From positions 310,001-374,000 of the forward strand of contig NZ_JAMGSI010000001.1 in the NCBI RefSeq assembly GCF_023516715.1: a stretch of DNA of 64,000 nucleotides, written 5' to 3'. This document shows positions 33,245 through 41,789 of the stretch, piece after piece; position 1 is the stretch's first letter, and the number at the start of each line of letters is the position of its first letter. The stretch is from Akkermansia massiliensis (GTDB lineage Bacteria; Verrucomicrobiota; Verrucomicrobiia; Verrucomicrobiales; Akkermansiaceae). The translations under genes were made by a program, and so were the position numbers. The notes below the pieces were generated by a model. It saw only the letters and a list, made by a program, of their open reading frames with translations. It ran no database searches and had not been told where the DNA came from.

Positions 33245-34360
33245 TTATTCTCCGGAAATGAAGCGGAGATAGGCCAGCCACCACTGGTCGCCACCCAGCA
33301 GCCAGATCAGAGCAGCGCTGAGCAGAGCGGGGCCGAAGGGAAGATTCCTGCCGAACCCCATGCGTGAAACGACTGCCTGCACAATCCCCAGCAGGGAGCC
33401 GAGGAAAAGGCAGAACACCGCGCCCTGCCATCCGCCCACGCATCCGGCCATCATCAGAATCCAGGCATCACCGGAGCCCATGGCTTCCCGCTGCGCGCGA
33501 ATATCCGTCATGGTTCCTTCCACGCTTTCCAGGTCTTCCAGCGGGAAAACGTCTCCGTTCTCCAGCTCTATCCTGTCCTGGCGCAGGATGACGGAGCAGG
33601 GAGGGAGCGTTTCCCCGTCAATGGTGACGGAGCCCCCGGAAATGACGGCCTTGTCCGTGGCCCGGTGGAAAAGCATGGACCAGTCGTGAGGCTGTCCGTT
33701 GATAATGAGCTGGAGCTCGTCCCGGTCGGATTCCGGCTCCTTCAGGCTCCACGGAGCGGGAGCGTCAAAGTGCTGCTTCCAGGTGCCGAACAGGAGCTTG
33801 CCCATTTCAATCACCAGCCTGATGGCGGCATACCCGGCGATTCCCCCCAGCACGGAGGCCGTGAAGGCGTCCGTCCAGGTCATGACGTCATTGTCCGGCA
33901 GGAGAAACGGGTAAAGGGCACAGGCTCCCACTCCGGCTGCGGCGCCGATGAGCGCCTGGGTACGGAATACGATCAGATGCTCCGCGTCAATGAACATGAT
34001 GACGATGGCCATGGCAGTCCACAGGCAGAGCAGTATGGCGGCTCCCGCGGAGGCGTCCGCGTACTTCCACCCCAGGGCGGCGAAAAGCAGGGCCGTAAGC
34101 AGCTCCACGAAGCAATAGCGGAAGCTGATGCGCGTTCCGCAGCAGGCGGATTTTCCCCGGAGCGTCAGCCAGCTTAGCACCGGAATATTCAGGTACCACG
34201 GAATGGGTTCCTCGCATTCCGGGCAGAAGGAGCGCGCCGGATCATTGACGGAGATGCCCAGCGGCGTCCGGTAAATGACCACGTTCAGGAAGGAGCCGAT
34301 GCAGGCTCCCATCAGGCCGAAAATCAGCGGAATCAGCCACGCGGGAAGGGCGTCAGACAT
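33245..34360 (-). CDS. Prepilin peptidase (A24 family) with inserted domain
   Basis: Inner-membrane aspartyl protease that cleaves and often N-methylates type IV pilin-like precursors. 371 residues from the start at 34360. The methylase-associated N-terminal part has a GSFLNVVIYR motif and a Cys pair (Cys46-Pro-Glu-Cys49); the second pair is Cys73-Cys74 instead of a spaced CxxC. The catalytic Asp residues are Asp125 (MFIDAEHLIV) and Asp298 (the GxGD motif, here Gly-Ser-Gly-Asp). About 110 residues between helices (~190-297) contain a beta-rich domain (VTIDGETLPPCSVIL) not found in the short enzymes. It overlaps the LOG gene by 8 bases. Its probable substrates include the pseudopilins at 58-61 kb. 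Confidence 0.88.
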   Translation of the reverse strand: MSDALPAWLIPLIFGLMGACIGSFLNVVIYRTPLGISVNDPARSFCPECEEPIPWYLNIPVLSWLTLRGKSACCGTRISFRYCFVELLTALLFAALGWKYADASAGAAILLCLWTAMAIVIMFIDAEHLIVFRTQALIGAAAGVGACALYPFLLPDNDVMTWTDAFTASVLGGIAGYAAIRLVIEMGKLLFGTWKQHFDAPAPWSLKEPESDRDELQLIINGQPHDWSMLFHRATDKAVISGGSVTIDGETLPPCSVILRQDRIELENGDVFPLEDLESVEGTMTDIRAQREAMGSGDAWILMMAGCVGGWQGAVFCLFLGSLLGIVQAVVSRMGFGRNLPFGPALLSAALIWLLGGDQWWLAYLRFISGE

Positions 34361-35477
34361 GGGAGGGTGGGGAATAAGTCCGGCTGGGCGTCTGGTTGAT
34401 GCGGTCAATCAGCAGCCTCAGCCTGCCGTAATTGCCGCGTTTGATGGGGAAAATGAGGCGTGGCAGCCGGTCCAGGTGGGGTTCGTCCGCCTCATCCGGG
34501 AGCGGTCCGCTCTGGACCATTCTTCCCCCGGGCAGGATCAGGTCTGAAAAATCCCGTTCCAGGTGCTCCACCCACTGGGCGGGCAGGTGCGTGTTCAGGC
34601 GGATGACGATGGCGTCCCTGACAAAACGGTAGGAGTGGAAAATGCGGTAGAAGCGGTCGATGTGCTCCATGGCCTCCGCCGGATTCTTGGTGACGTGGAT
34701 GAGGTGCAGGTCATCCGCGGAAATCAGGCCGGAATCCACCAGTTCCACGCGGATGAAGGCCAGCCAGTTCAGCCAGAAAGTCTTGCCGGGGGAATCGAGA
34801 AGGACGATCGGGTAAATGGTGGCCTTCCCCGTCTGGATCAGGGTGAGGGTTTCAAACACCTCGTCCATGGTGCCGAAGCCGCCGGGGAACGCCACCATGG
34901 CATCGCTTTCCGCTACGAAATTCAGCTTTCTGACAAAGAAATAATAGAAATTGATCAGCTTGTCGCTGTGGGCTACCACGTGGTTGGAAGTCTGTTCATA
35001 CGGTAGGGTGATGTTCAGGCCGAAGGAGCGTTGCTCGCCGGCTCCTTCATTGGCCGCCTGCATGATGCCCGGTCCGCCACCCGTAATGACCATGTAACCG
35101 TGTTCGCTGGCTTCCCTGGCGAACTCCCGCGCCGTTTCATACGCCGGCTCATCATTCCTGATGCGCGCGGAGCCGAACACGGAAATCTTGCGGATGTGGC
35201 GGTACGGGGCGAAAACGCAGTTGGCCCGGTACATCTCCCGCCCGGAACGGATCAGGACGGTAAAATCGTGGTCGGAGGCTTCGGACTGCGCCATGTTGAT
35301 GCCCGTCTTGATATACTCCTGGAGGTAACGGGGATCGTGCCTGGTGGAGGCTATTTCGGAAAGTTTTTTGACGACTCCTTCCAGAGCCTGGTAGCTGGTG
35401 TCCATGGACATGGTGGAGGGGCGCTTCTTGTCTTCCCCCGTAAAATCCCTGTTGTCCAAAAAATCAGGATGCTTCAT
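34353..35477 (-). CDS. LOG-family (TIGR00730-like) Rossmann-fold protein
   Basis: 374 residues. The core (~95-260) has the family motifs: SVFGSARI at the first strand, ITGGGPGIMQAANEGA, and PGGFGTMDEVFE, the PGGxGTxxE active-site motif of cytokinin-activating LOG enzymes, which release the base from nucleotide monophosphates. N- and C-terminal extensions make it longer than the ~200-residue LOG enzymes; this larger form is common in other bacteria and its substrate is not settled. It overlaps the downstream prepilin peptidase by 8 bases. Confidence 0.88.
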   Translation of the reverse strand: MKHPDFLDNRDFTGEDKKRPSTMSMDTSYQALEGVVKKLSEIASTRHDPRYLQEYIKTGINMAQSEASDHDFTVLIRSGREMYRANCVFAPYRHIRKISVFGSARIRNDEPAYETAREFAREASEHGYMVITGGGPGIMQAANEGAGEQRSFGLNITLPYEQTSNHVVAHSDKLINFYYFFVRKLNFVAESDAMVAFPGGFGTMDEVFETLTLIQTGKATIYPIVLLDSPGKTFWLNWLAFIRVELVDSGLISADDLHLIHVTKNPAEAMEHIDRFYRIFHSYRFVRDAIVIRLNTHLPAQWVEHLERDFSDLILPGGRMVQSGPLPDEADEPHLDRLPRLIFPIKRGNYGRLRLLIDRINQTPSRTYSPPSHV

Positions 35478-35685
35478 GAGTTGGTATATAGGTTTGCCCC
35501 ACTATGCCAGATGACGCACGTTAAGTCACAGAAAATTTGCCGGCGGACATGAAAAGAGTTGATTGTTGAAAACAGATCGTTAAATTGCTCCCCGCACGGG
35601 CGTTTCCAAAACATGCCGTAGGTCCTTCAGGCGGATTGCCCGCCATGCCCGTGCTGAGGGGAAACCCGGTACATTACATACGATT

Positions 35686-36810
35686 ATGTCGGAAAACGAA
35701 ACCACTACTGCAGAAGAAACCGCCGTTACCACGCTGGCCCGCTTTGAAGTTCCCAGCCGTCTGGAAAAAATTGAAGACCCGAATGATGCGAATCATCTGA
35801 CCTTCGTGGCGGAACCGTTTGAAAACGGTTACGGCCATACGCTTGGCAACTCCCTGCGCCGCGTTCTTCTGGGTTCACTTGAAGGCGCCGCCATCACCTC
35901 CGTCCGCATCGCCGGCGCACAGCATGAATTCTCCTCCCTGCCCGGCGTGGTGGAAGACGTGACGGAAATCGTGCTGAACCTGAAAAAGGTCAAGTTCAAG
36001 CACAACGGCAAGGAACCGCGCCTGCTCTCCCTGCGCGTGCACAAGCAGGGCGTCGTGACCGCCGCCGACATCACTGACGACACCACCTACCAGGTGGTCA
36101 ATCCCGATCAAATCATCTGCACCCTGGACCAGGACACCATGTTCGAATGCGAATTCCAGGTGCGCGTGGGCCGCGGCTTTGCCACCGGCGACGAAAACAA
36201 GGTGCCGGACATGCCCATTGGCGTGATCCCGATCGACTCCATTTTCTCCCCGGTCACCCGCGTGAAGTACTCCGTGCAGAATACCCGTGTGGGCCAGATG
36301 ACCGACTACGACAAGCTGATCCTTGAAGTATGGACGGACGGGCGCATCTCCCCCGCAGACGCCATGCTCCAGGCCTCCGCCATTCTGCGCCACCACCTGG
36401 ACGTCTTCGTCAACTATGACGACAAGCAGGTCAACTTTGAAGAAGCTCCTTCCGCCGTCCAGGACGAGGAAACGGCCCGCCTGCGCAAGCTGCTCAACAT
36501 GAGCGTCAACGAAATCGAGCTTTCCGTGCGCGCCGCCAACTGCCTCAACAACGCCAACATCACCACCGTTGGCCAGCTCGCCATGAAGAGCGAAAGCGAA
36601 ATGCTCAAGTACCGCAACTTCGGCAAGAAGTCCCTCAACGAAATCAAAGACAAGCTGCTGGAACTGGGCCTTTCCCTGGGTGTTCAGGTGGATCCCTCCC
36701 TGCTTACCGGTCCCGTGCCGCAGGCCAAGCCGCGCCTGGGTCTGGAAGAGGAAAGCCCCGTGGGCCTGGCAGACCTGATTGCCGCCAACATCGAAGACGA
36801 CGACGACTAA
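35686..36810 (+). CDS. rpoA: DNA-directed RNA polymerase subunit alpha
   Basis: Assembles RNA polymerase (N-terminal domain) and contacts UP elements and activators (C-terminal domain). 374 residues, longer than the ~330 of E. coli through N- and C-terminal extensions. The NTD shows EPFENGYGHTLGNSLRRVLL and GVVEDVTEIVLNLK. The CTD shows IELSVRAANCLNNANI and KSESEMLKYRNFGKKSLNEI, the helix-hairpin-helix region. rplQ follows 36 bases later, the normal rpoA-rplQ order. The usual upstream ribosomal genes (rpsM, rpsK, rpsD) are absent, so the alpha operon is split here. Confidence 0.97.
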   Translation: MSENETTTAEETAVTTLARFEVPSRLEKIEDPNDANHLTFVAEPFENGYGHTLGNSLRRVLLGSLEGAAITSVRIAGAQHEFSSLPGVVEDVTEIVLNLKKVKFKHNGKEPRLLSLRVHKQGVVTAADITDDTTYQVVNPDQIICTLDQDTMFECEFQVRVGRGFATGDENKVPDMPIGVIPIDSIFSPVTRVKYSVQNTRVGQMTDYDKLILEVWTDGRISPADAMLQASAILRHHLDVFVNYDDKQVNFEEAPSAVQDEETARLRKLLNMSVNEIELSVRAANCLNNANITTVGQLAMKSESEMLKYRNFGKKSLNEIKDKLLELGLSLGVQVDPSLLTGPVPQAKPRLGLEEESPVGLADLIAANIEDDDD

Positions 36811-36846
36811 ATCTCACAAAACCAACACACATAGAAAAATATCATC

Positions 36847-37257
36847 ATGAGACACGGTGTAAAAACCTCCAAGCTTCAGCGCAACGCTTCTCACCGCAGG
36901 GCTTTGCTCGCCAACCAGGCATGCAGCCTCATCCTCAACGGACGCATCACCACCACCCTGGCCAAGGCCAAGGCTCTCCGTCCCTATGTGGAAAAGCTGA
37001 TCACGCTCGCCAAGCGCGGCGACGTGCATTCCCGCCGCCTGGCTACCGCCACCATTCACAACACGGCCGCCGTCAAGCGCCTGTTTGATGAAATCGCTCC
37101 CCTCTGCGCGGAACGCAAGGGCGGCTATACCCGCATCGTCAAGCTGGGCCAGCGTCTGACGGACTCCGCCCTCGTGGCCATGATCGAAATCATCGATCTG
37201 CCCCGCGAAACGGCTGAAAAGGAAGAAGCTCCCGCAACCACGGAAGCAACCGCCTAA
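36847..37257 (+). CDS. rplQ: 50S ribosomal protein L17
   Basis: Large-subunit protein near the exit tunnel. 136 residues: MRHGVKTSKLQRNASHRRAL (L17 normally reads MRHxxxxxKLxRxxxHRxAL) is diagnostic. RAILRN-type positions read ALLANQACSLILNG, and the core ends with GGYTRIVKLGQR. The last ~20 residues are a Glu/Ala/Thr tail. Paired with rpoA and followed by a strong terminator. Confidence 0.96.
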   Translation: MRHGVKTSKLQRNASHRRALLANQACSLILNGRITTTLAKAKALRPYVEKLITLAKRGDVHSRRLATATIHNTAAVKRLFDEIAPLCAERKGGYTRIVKLGQRLTDSALVAMIEIIDLPRETAEKEEAPATTEATA

Positions 37258-37286
37258 GGCCGTTCCCTGACACATCAGGTTTAACC

Positions 37287-37324
37287 ATCCGCCCCGGCCT
37301 CTCGCAGAGACCGGGGCGGATTTT
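37287..37324 (+). terminator. Intrinsic terminator after rplQ
   Basis: A 16-position stem with one mismatch (37287-37302 with 37306-37321) and a 3-base loop runs into a T-tract. Confidence 0.95.
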
Positions 37325-37379
37325 CTATTCATATTGGCGGTAAAGAGATTACGGAGGAAGTGCGGTGGCAAGATCGCTC

Positions 37380-37408
37380 TTGCTTCTTTCCTGCCGGAAC
37401 GGTATAAT
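37380..37408 (+). promoter_or_regulatory. Sigma-70-type promoter of fabD, near-leaderless
   Basis: TTGCTT (37380-37385), a 17-base spacer and a perfect TATAAT (37403-37408) lie just before the fabD ATG at 37421. The expected transcript start, about 6-8 bases after the -10, leaves a 5' leader of only about 5 bases. Confidence 0.75.
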
Positions 37409-37420
37409 TCAGCCTCAACT

Positions 37421-38347
37421 ATGGACGCAGTATTATTGTTTTCCGGACAAGGTGCCCAAAAAGTAGGCATGGGCAAAGATTTGTATGACCAGTATCCCGC
37501 AGCCAGGGCCCTGATTGAGCAGGCGGACAAGGCGCTTGGGGAATCCCTCTCCTCCATCATGTTTGAAGGCCCCGGCGAAGAACTGACCCGCACCTGCAAC
37601 TGCCAGCCTGCTCTCTACGTGCATGGCCTGGCCTGCCTGGCCGTCTTGAAGGAGCTGGCGCCTTCCCTGAATCCCGTGGCTGCCGCCGGCCTTTCCCTGG
37701 GTGAATTCACGGCTCATGCGGCTGCCGGAACCTATACCTTTGAAGAAGGCCTTCGCCTGGTCCAGAAGCGCGGCGCGTTCATGGAGGAAGCCTGCAACGC
37801 CACGAAGGGCACCATGGCGGCGATGATCGGCGGGACGGATGAAAACGTCATCAAGCTGGCGCAGGAATGCGACGTGGACGTTGCCAACTTCAACTGCCCC
37901 GGCCAGACGGTCGTTTCCGGCACGGAAGAAGGCGTGGACAAGGCCATTGCCGGAGCCAAGGCTGCCGGCTGCAAGATCGCCAAGAAGCTCAATGTGGCGG
38001 GAGCCTACCATTCCCGCCTGATGCACAGCGCCATGGTGAAGCTGGCGGAGGAACTCAAGAATGTCTCCTTCGGCACGCCTTCCATGCCCGTCTACTGCAA
38101 CTATGAAGCCCGCGTGGTGGAAGGGCCGGACGACATCCGCAATGTGCTGGAGCACCAGGTGTGCGGCTCCGTGCGCTGGACGGCCTCCATGCAGAAGCTG
38201 GTGGACCAGGGCCACCGCCTTTTCATTGAACTGGGACCGGGCAAGACGCTGGCCGGCATGATGGGCCGCATCTGCAAGGATGCCACCGTCATCTCCATCG
38301 AAGACGTGCCCAGCCTGGAAGCCGCCGTTGCGGAATTAAATAAATAA
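37421..38347 (+). CDS. fabD: Malonyl-CoA:ACP transacylase
   Basis: Moves the malonyl group from CoA to acyl-carrier protein for fatty acid elongation. 308 residues from the ATG at 37421; the promoter position confirms this start over upstream in-frame codons. Motifs: LLFSGQGAQKVGMGKDL at the N-terminus, the nucleophile elbow GLSLGEF (His of the usual GHSxGE is Leu) with the catalytic Ser, GAYHSRLMHSAM with the catalytic His, and ELGPGKTLAGM near the end. Other fab genes are not next to it. A terminator follows. Confidence 0.95.
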   Translation: MDAVLLFSGQGAQKVGMGKDLYDQYPAARALIEQADKALGESLSSIMFEGPGEELTRTCNCQPALYVHGLACLAVLKELAPSLNPVAAAGLSLGEFTAHAAAGTYTFEEGLRLVQKRGAFMEEACNATKGTMAAMIGGTDENVIKLAQECDVDVANFNCPGQTVVSGTEEGVDKAIAGAKAAGCKIAKKLNVAGAYHSRLMHSAMVKLAEELKNVSFGTPSMPVYCNYEARVVEGPDDIRNVLEHQVCGSVRWTASMQKLVDQGHRLFIELGPGKTLAGMMGRICKDATVISIEDVPSLEAAVAELNK

Positions 38348-38369
38348 TTCTCCGTAACAGTAATTTTCA

Positions 38370-38405
38370 AACCGCCGGATCTTCAACGGTCCCGGCGGTT
38401 CTTTA
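38370..38405 (+). terminator. Intrinsic terminator after fabD
   Basis: A stem of 9 bp (38370-38378 with 38392-38400), extended by inner pairs, is followed by a T-rich tract. Confidence 0.85.
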
Positions 38406-38474
38406 TTTCAAGTTATCCGACGGCACGGCGTCCCGGCCCGGGTGCAACACGGTGGCGGACATTCCGCCGCGCTC

Positions 38475-38900
38475 TTATTCCCTGCCGGGAGCAGCGGTAA
38501 TGCCGCACTTTTCCACAAGCGTGTGGACGTAGCATAAAAGCTTGCCCATGAAAACGAGGATGCAGGGAATCAGGATGATTACTTCCAGTTCGGCATGGTT
38601 CGTCAGGAAAAATATCACGATGCCAAAGCAGAAAAAGAGGGTTGCCGCTGCGTAAAACAGGATGCGGATGGAAGGCTGCTCCTTCTTTGAAGGCTGGAGC
38701 GCCTTGAATTTAATCCGCCTCTGCAGAATGGCGGAAAGGGGGACCCAGTTCCGGGAATCTTCTTTCCTGACCATGGTGGTGGAAAACGGAAGCTTGCCGG
38801 CTGCCGCCAGCGTGTCGATCACTTCCTTGCTGACGGGACCGGCGGTTTTCTCATCGGTGCGGTAATGGTAGAGCGTTGCTCTGGCGGGTATCGGGCTCAT
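38475..38900 (-). CDS. GYF-like domain membrane protein, paralogue 1
   Basis: 141 residues. The N-terminal ~55 residues (LYHYRTDEKTAGPVSKEVID, then WVPLSAIL) match the GYF_2-type fold, in which the Gly-Pro turn and a later Trp are typical. Two membrane helices follow (~80-100 and ~106-126). A close paralogue lies immediately upstream on the same strand. GYF_2 domains are common in bacterial membrane proteins of unknown role. Confidence 0.7.
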   Translation of the reverse strand: MSPIPARATLYHYRTDEKTAGPVSKEVIDTLAAAGKLPFSTTMVRKEDSRNWVPLSAILQRRIKFKALQPSKKEQPSIRILFYAAATLFFCFGIVIFFLTNHAELEVIILIPCILVFMGKLLCYVHTLVEKCGITAAPGRE

Positions 38901-38946
38901 AGGCTGCAGGGGAGAGAGCGGAGAGGAGGAAAATGTTTGCGTCTGG

Positions 38947-39378
38947 TCAGCGTTCCGGTTCCTGGGCGGGCATTTTCCTCATGCCTCCGGTAAGAAGGTG
39001 CATGTACATCAGCATCTTTCCCATGAAAAACGCTATGGCAGGCACGAACAGCACTTCCATGTAAAGAATGGTGTGGAGCATGATGGAATGCGCCACGCCG
39101 CAGGCCAGAAGGAGAAGGGCAATGATGTAAAACAGGAGGCAGCTTTTAGGAGGGCGGCAGGAAAGCATGAAGGCGGATGCCCTGAGGCGCGCCAGGCGCT
39201 CCTGGCGGCGCAGCTCCGTTGCGAGCGGCATCCAGCACTGGGAATGTTCCTCCCGGATCATGGTGTCCGGAAGAATTTTCTTGGAGACAAGCAGGGCGTG
39301 GAGGTCTGTCAGGCAGATAGGGCCCACAATCTTGTCTTTGACGCGGTAGTGATATAATGGGGTACGTTGGGAAGCCAT
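38947..39378 (-). CDS. GYF-like domain membrane protein, paralogue 2
   Basis: About 143 residues from the start at 39378 (MASQRTPLYHYRVKDKIVGP). Same layout as its neighbour: a GYF_2-like domain with CWMPLATEL, then two membrane helices and FMGKMLMYMHLL, which parallels FMGKLLCYVHTL in paralogue 1. The pair arose by tandem duplication and has diverged considerably. Confidence 0.7.
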   Translation of the reverse strand: MASQRTPLYHYRVKDKIVGPICLTDLHALLVSKKILPDTMIREEHSQCWMPLATELRRQERLARLRASAFMLSCRPPKSCLLFYIIALLLLACGVAHSIMLHTILYMEVLFVPAIAFFMGKMLMYMHLLTGGMRKMPAQEPER

Positions 39379-39454
39379 TCTCCTTACATAAGGCATGAAA
39401 GGAATTCCGTCAAGAAACAAGCGTAACGGAATGGAAGGCGGAATTCCCGAATTC

Positions 39455-40150
39455 CTAAAGAAGTTCCGCCAGGGAACGGATTTTACTGGTTGCCAGGGAA
39501 AAATCCGCCTGCTCCGTCACCCGGTTCGGGATGGAGATGACGGGCATTCCTGCGCGGTGTGCGGCGGTGGTGCCGTTCTGGGAATCTTCCAGCACCAGGC
39601 ATTCAGCCGGCTGCATGCCCAGGTTTTCCGCAGCCTTCAGGAACAGGGCCGGGTCCGGTTTGACGGGAAGGCCGTCGTCACGGCAGATGACGGTCTGGAA
39701 ATAGGGCATGATGTCCAGCCTGTTCAGCCAGCCGTCCACCCAGCGGTGGGAAGAGCTGGAGGCCACGCCCATGGGCGTTCCGGCTTCCGCCAGGCTCCGG
39801 ATGAGTTCGCAGGCTCCTGGCAGAAGGCCGGCGTGCTCCAGGTCGCGGACGATTTCCTCCTGGCGGCGGCCGTTGACGGCTTCCCAGTCGAAGGTGCGGC
39901 CCGTCAGTTGTTCCAGATGCTCCCCGGGGTTCCAGTGGGTGTAGCCGCTCCCCAGGCACTGGTTGAACAAATCCAGGGGGAGGGCGTGGCCGCAGGATGC
40001 GAACACGCGTTCCCAGGAAGAATAAATGGCGTATTCCGTATCCACCAGCAGCCCGTCAAAGTCAAAAATCACGGCGCGTGCCCGGTGGAGCAGTTCGCGG
40101 GCTTTCCGGACGGCTGCCAGGGAGTCGTCAAGGTGGTCAGGGTTGGTCAT
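39455..40150 (-). CDS. HAD-superfamily phosphatase, beta-phosphoglucomutase-like
   Basis: 231 residues with all four HAD motifs: I, VIFDFDGLLVDTE (nucleophile Asp); II, Ser in GVASSSSHRWV; III, Lys in VKPDPALFLKA; IV, LVLEDSQNGTTAAHRAGM. The motif I sequence DFDGLLVDTE is typical of the beta-PGM/phosphatase subgroup with a helical cap (LPLDLFNQCLGSGYTHW). The substrate is not predictable. It overlaps the LptF/G-type permease gene by 14 bases, so the two are likely co-transcribed. Confidence 0.88.
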   Translation of the reverse strand: MTNPDHLDDSLAAVRKARELLHRARAVIFDFDGLLVDTEYAIYSSWERVFASCGHALPLDLFNQCLGSGYTHWNPGEHLEQLTGRTFDWEAVNGRRQEEIVRDLEHAGLLPGACELIRSLAEAGTPMGVASSSSHRWVDGWLNRLDIMPYFQTVICRDDGLPVKPDPALFLKAAENLGMQPAECLVLEDSQNGTTAAHRAGMPVISIPNRVTEQADFSLATSKIRSLAELL

Positions 40151-41531
40151 GGACGGGTGTCTTTTTCAAGCCTCTCAGCATCTCCATGAAGCTTCTGTGG
40201 GCCAGCTTGGTCTGGAACAGGCGGATGGCGATGATGGTGTAAATGATGTTGGGCATCCACGCCCCCAGCCAGGTGGGGAGGTAGCCTGCGGAGGCCAGCG
40301 TGGGGAAAAACTCATACAGGAACAGCATGGCCGCCGCCAGGAACAGCGCAATGCCGATGCCGGACATGGCGGAGCGCCGCTGGAACGTGATGGCGGAAGG
40401 AATGGCGATGAATGTCAGGATAATGCAGGAAAACATGCGGGCTATCCTGACGTGCCATTCCGTTTGCAGGCTTCTGAGGTACTTGGCGTTTGTCGTGCCG
40501 GACCTGATGATTTCCTGGAGGGCCGGAGTGCCCTGGGTATCCACGCGGACGTTGGGGGAAATCAACTGCCAGGGAGTCTCTGGATAATGCTCTTTCAACG
40601 TTTGGTATTCCTGCCCGGCGAACACGGGCACGTCGTTCAGCTGGCGGGGTTCCTCCTGGGAATAATTCCTTTTGATGGCTTGCCGGAATGTCCATGTTCT
40701 GGAAGCCGGGTCCCACATGGCTTCATCCGCAAACAGCTCGTACTCCATCTTTCCGGGCGCGCTGAACTGTTCCACGCGCACCTGCCTGAACGGCTCGCCG
40801 GGGGAGTCTATTCCGGGAGGGTCGCCGAGGTACCAGATGCGGGATTCCGCGTCGTTCTTGTAGATGGTGCTCCGGGAGGCGTCGTCATTTTTATTCTGGC
40901 TCAGGGAGGAAAACATCAATTTCCTGTACAGAGTGGAATTGGGAGCCCAGTGAAACCCGAAGATGCCGAAGTAGATGGCCGCAAAGACGGCACCGATGAT
41001 GACCGGGGCGTTGATCCGGAGCAGGGATCTCCCGGATTGCAGCATGCCGGTGATTTCCGAGGATGAGGAAAGCTTGGTAAGCGCCCAGAGCGTTCCCAGC
41101 AGAAGGGTGTAGGGAAGGATCAGGTTCAGAATCATGGGCAGCTGGCTCAGGTAGAAGCGGAAGGTGCCCGCCAGGGGGGAATCCAGGTTCATCAGGTCCC
41201 CCACATTGTCCGCAAAGTCGCCGATGATGTAAATCAGCGTGAGGATGGCCGTGCACATGATGAAAGCCGTGAACCAGGTACGCGCCACATACCTGTCCAG
41301 GATGCCCGAGCGGTTGTACAGCAGCATCCCCAGCGCCGGAAGGAAACAGCCCAGGAGAATGAGCCAGGGCCGCAGAAGCTGGGCAAGGGGATATTCGGAC
41401 GGCGTGCCGGGAATTTCCCATTGCATCTGGGACCATTCCCGGGGCATCAGGAACCAGGCCGCCGTTCCTCCCAGCGCAAGCAGGAGGAGGAATGCGAACC
41501 ATTGGCGGAAATGTCGGGCCTGGATTGCCAT
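40137..41531 (-). CDS. LptF/LptG-type permease
   Basis: Inner-membrane component of the LptBFG complex that pulls LPS from the membrane. 464 residues: an N-terminal extension with two hydrophobic segments (~10-30, 50-70), then the YjgP/YjgQ core: RYVARTWFTAFIMCTAILTLIYI, LPYTLLLGTLWALTKL, a periplasmic beta domain (~210-370), and final helices including CIILTFIAIPSAITFQRR. The family is usually ~360 residues, so the extension is unusual. F versus G identity cannot be settled by eye. lptB and the partner permease are not in the window. Confidence 0.85.
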   Translation of the reverse strand: MAIQARHFRQWFAFLLLLALGGTAAWFLMPREWSQMQWEIPGTPSEYPLAQLLRPWLILLGCFLPALGMLLYNRSGILDRYVARTWFTAFIMCTAILTLIYIIGDFADNVGDLMNLDSPLAGTFRFYLSQLPMILNLILPYTLLLGTLWALTKLSSSSEITGMLQSGRSLLRINAPVIIGAVFAAIYFGIFGFHWAPNSTLYRKLMFSSLSQNKNDDASRSTIYKNDAESRIWYLGDPPGIDSPGEPFRQVRVEQFSAPGKMEYELFADEAMWDPASRTWTFRQAIKRNYSQEEPRQLNDVPVFAGQEYQTLKEHYPETPWQLISPNVRVDTQGTPALQEIIRSGTTNAKYLRSLQTEWHVRIARMFSCIILTFIAIPSAITFQRRSAMSGIGIALFLAAAMLFLYEFFPTLASAGYLPTWLGAWMPNIIYTIIAIRLFQTKLAHRSFMEMLRGLKKTPVHDQP

Positions 41532-41725
41532 GAAAAAGTAAGGTGGGACAAGGATGCCAGATCGGGGGCGGGAAATAAAGCGTTATTTGGCCGCCGGGCA
41601 GGGACGGAGGCTTGCCGGAACCGCATGTCCGTGCGCCCGCGCCTGTCCAGCGGAGGGCGGTGCGGCACGGCTCCATGCGGGCCGGAATGGCGTGCGGAAG
41701 ATATTCTCCTGATAGAAGTTGAGTG

Positions 41726-41754
41726 TTGTCAACGTAGACAGGATGGGATAAAAT
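41726..41754 (+). promoter_or_regulatory. Sigma-70-type promoter for the 41.8-kb operon
   Basis: TTGTCA (41726-41731), a 17-base spacer and TAAAAT (41749-41754) lie about 35 bases before the ATG at 41790. Both boxes are close to consensus and the spacing is ideal. It would drive the alpha/beta-hydrolase-like, OmpA and HAD genes. Confidence 0.7.
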
Positions 41755-41789
41755 CTTCCTGACAACCGCTTTCCGGGTACAGCTTTTCC

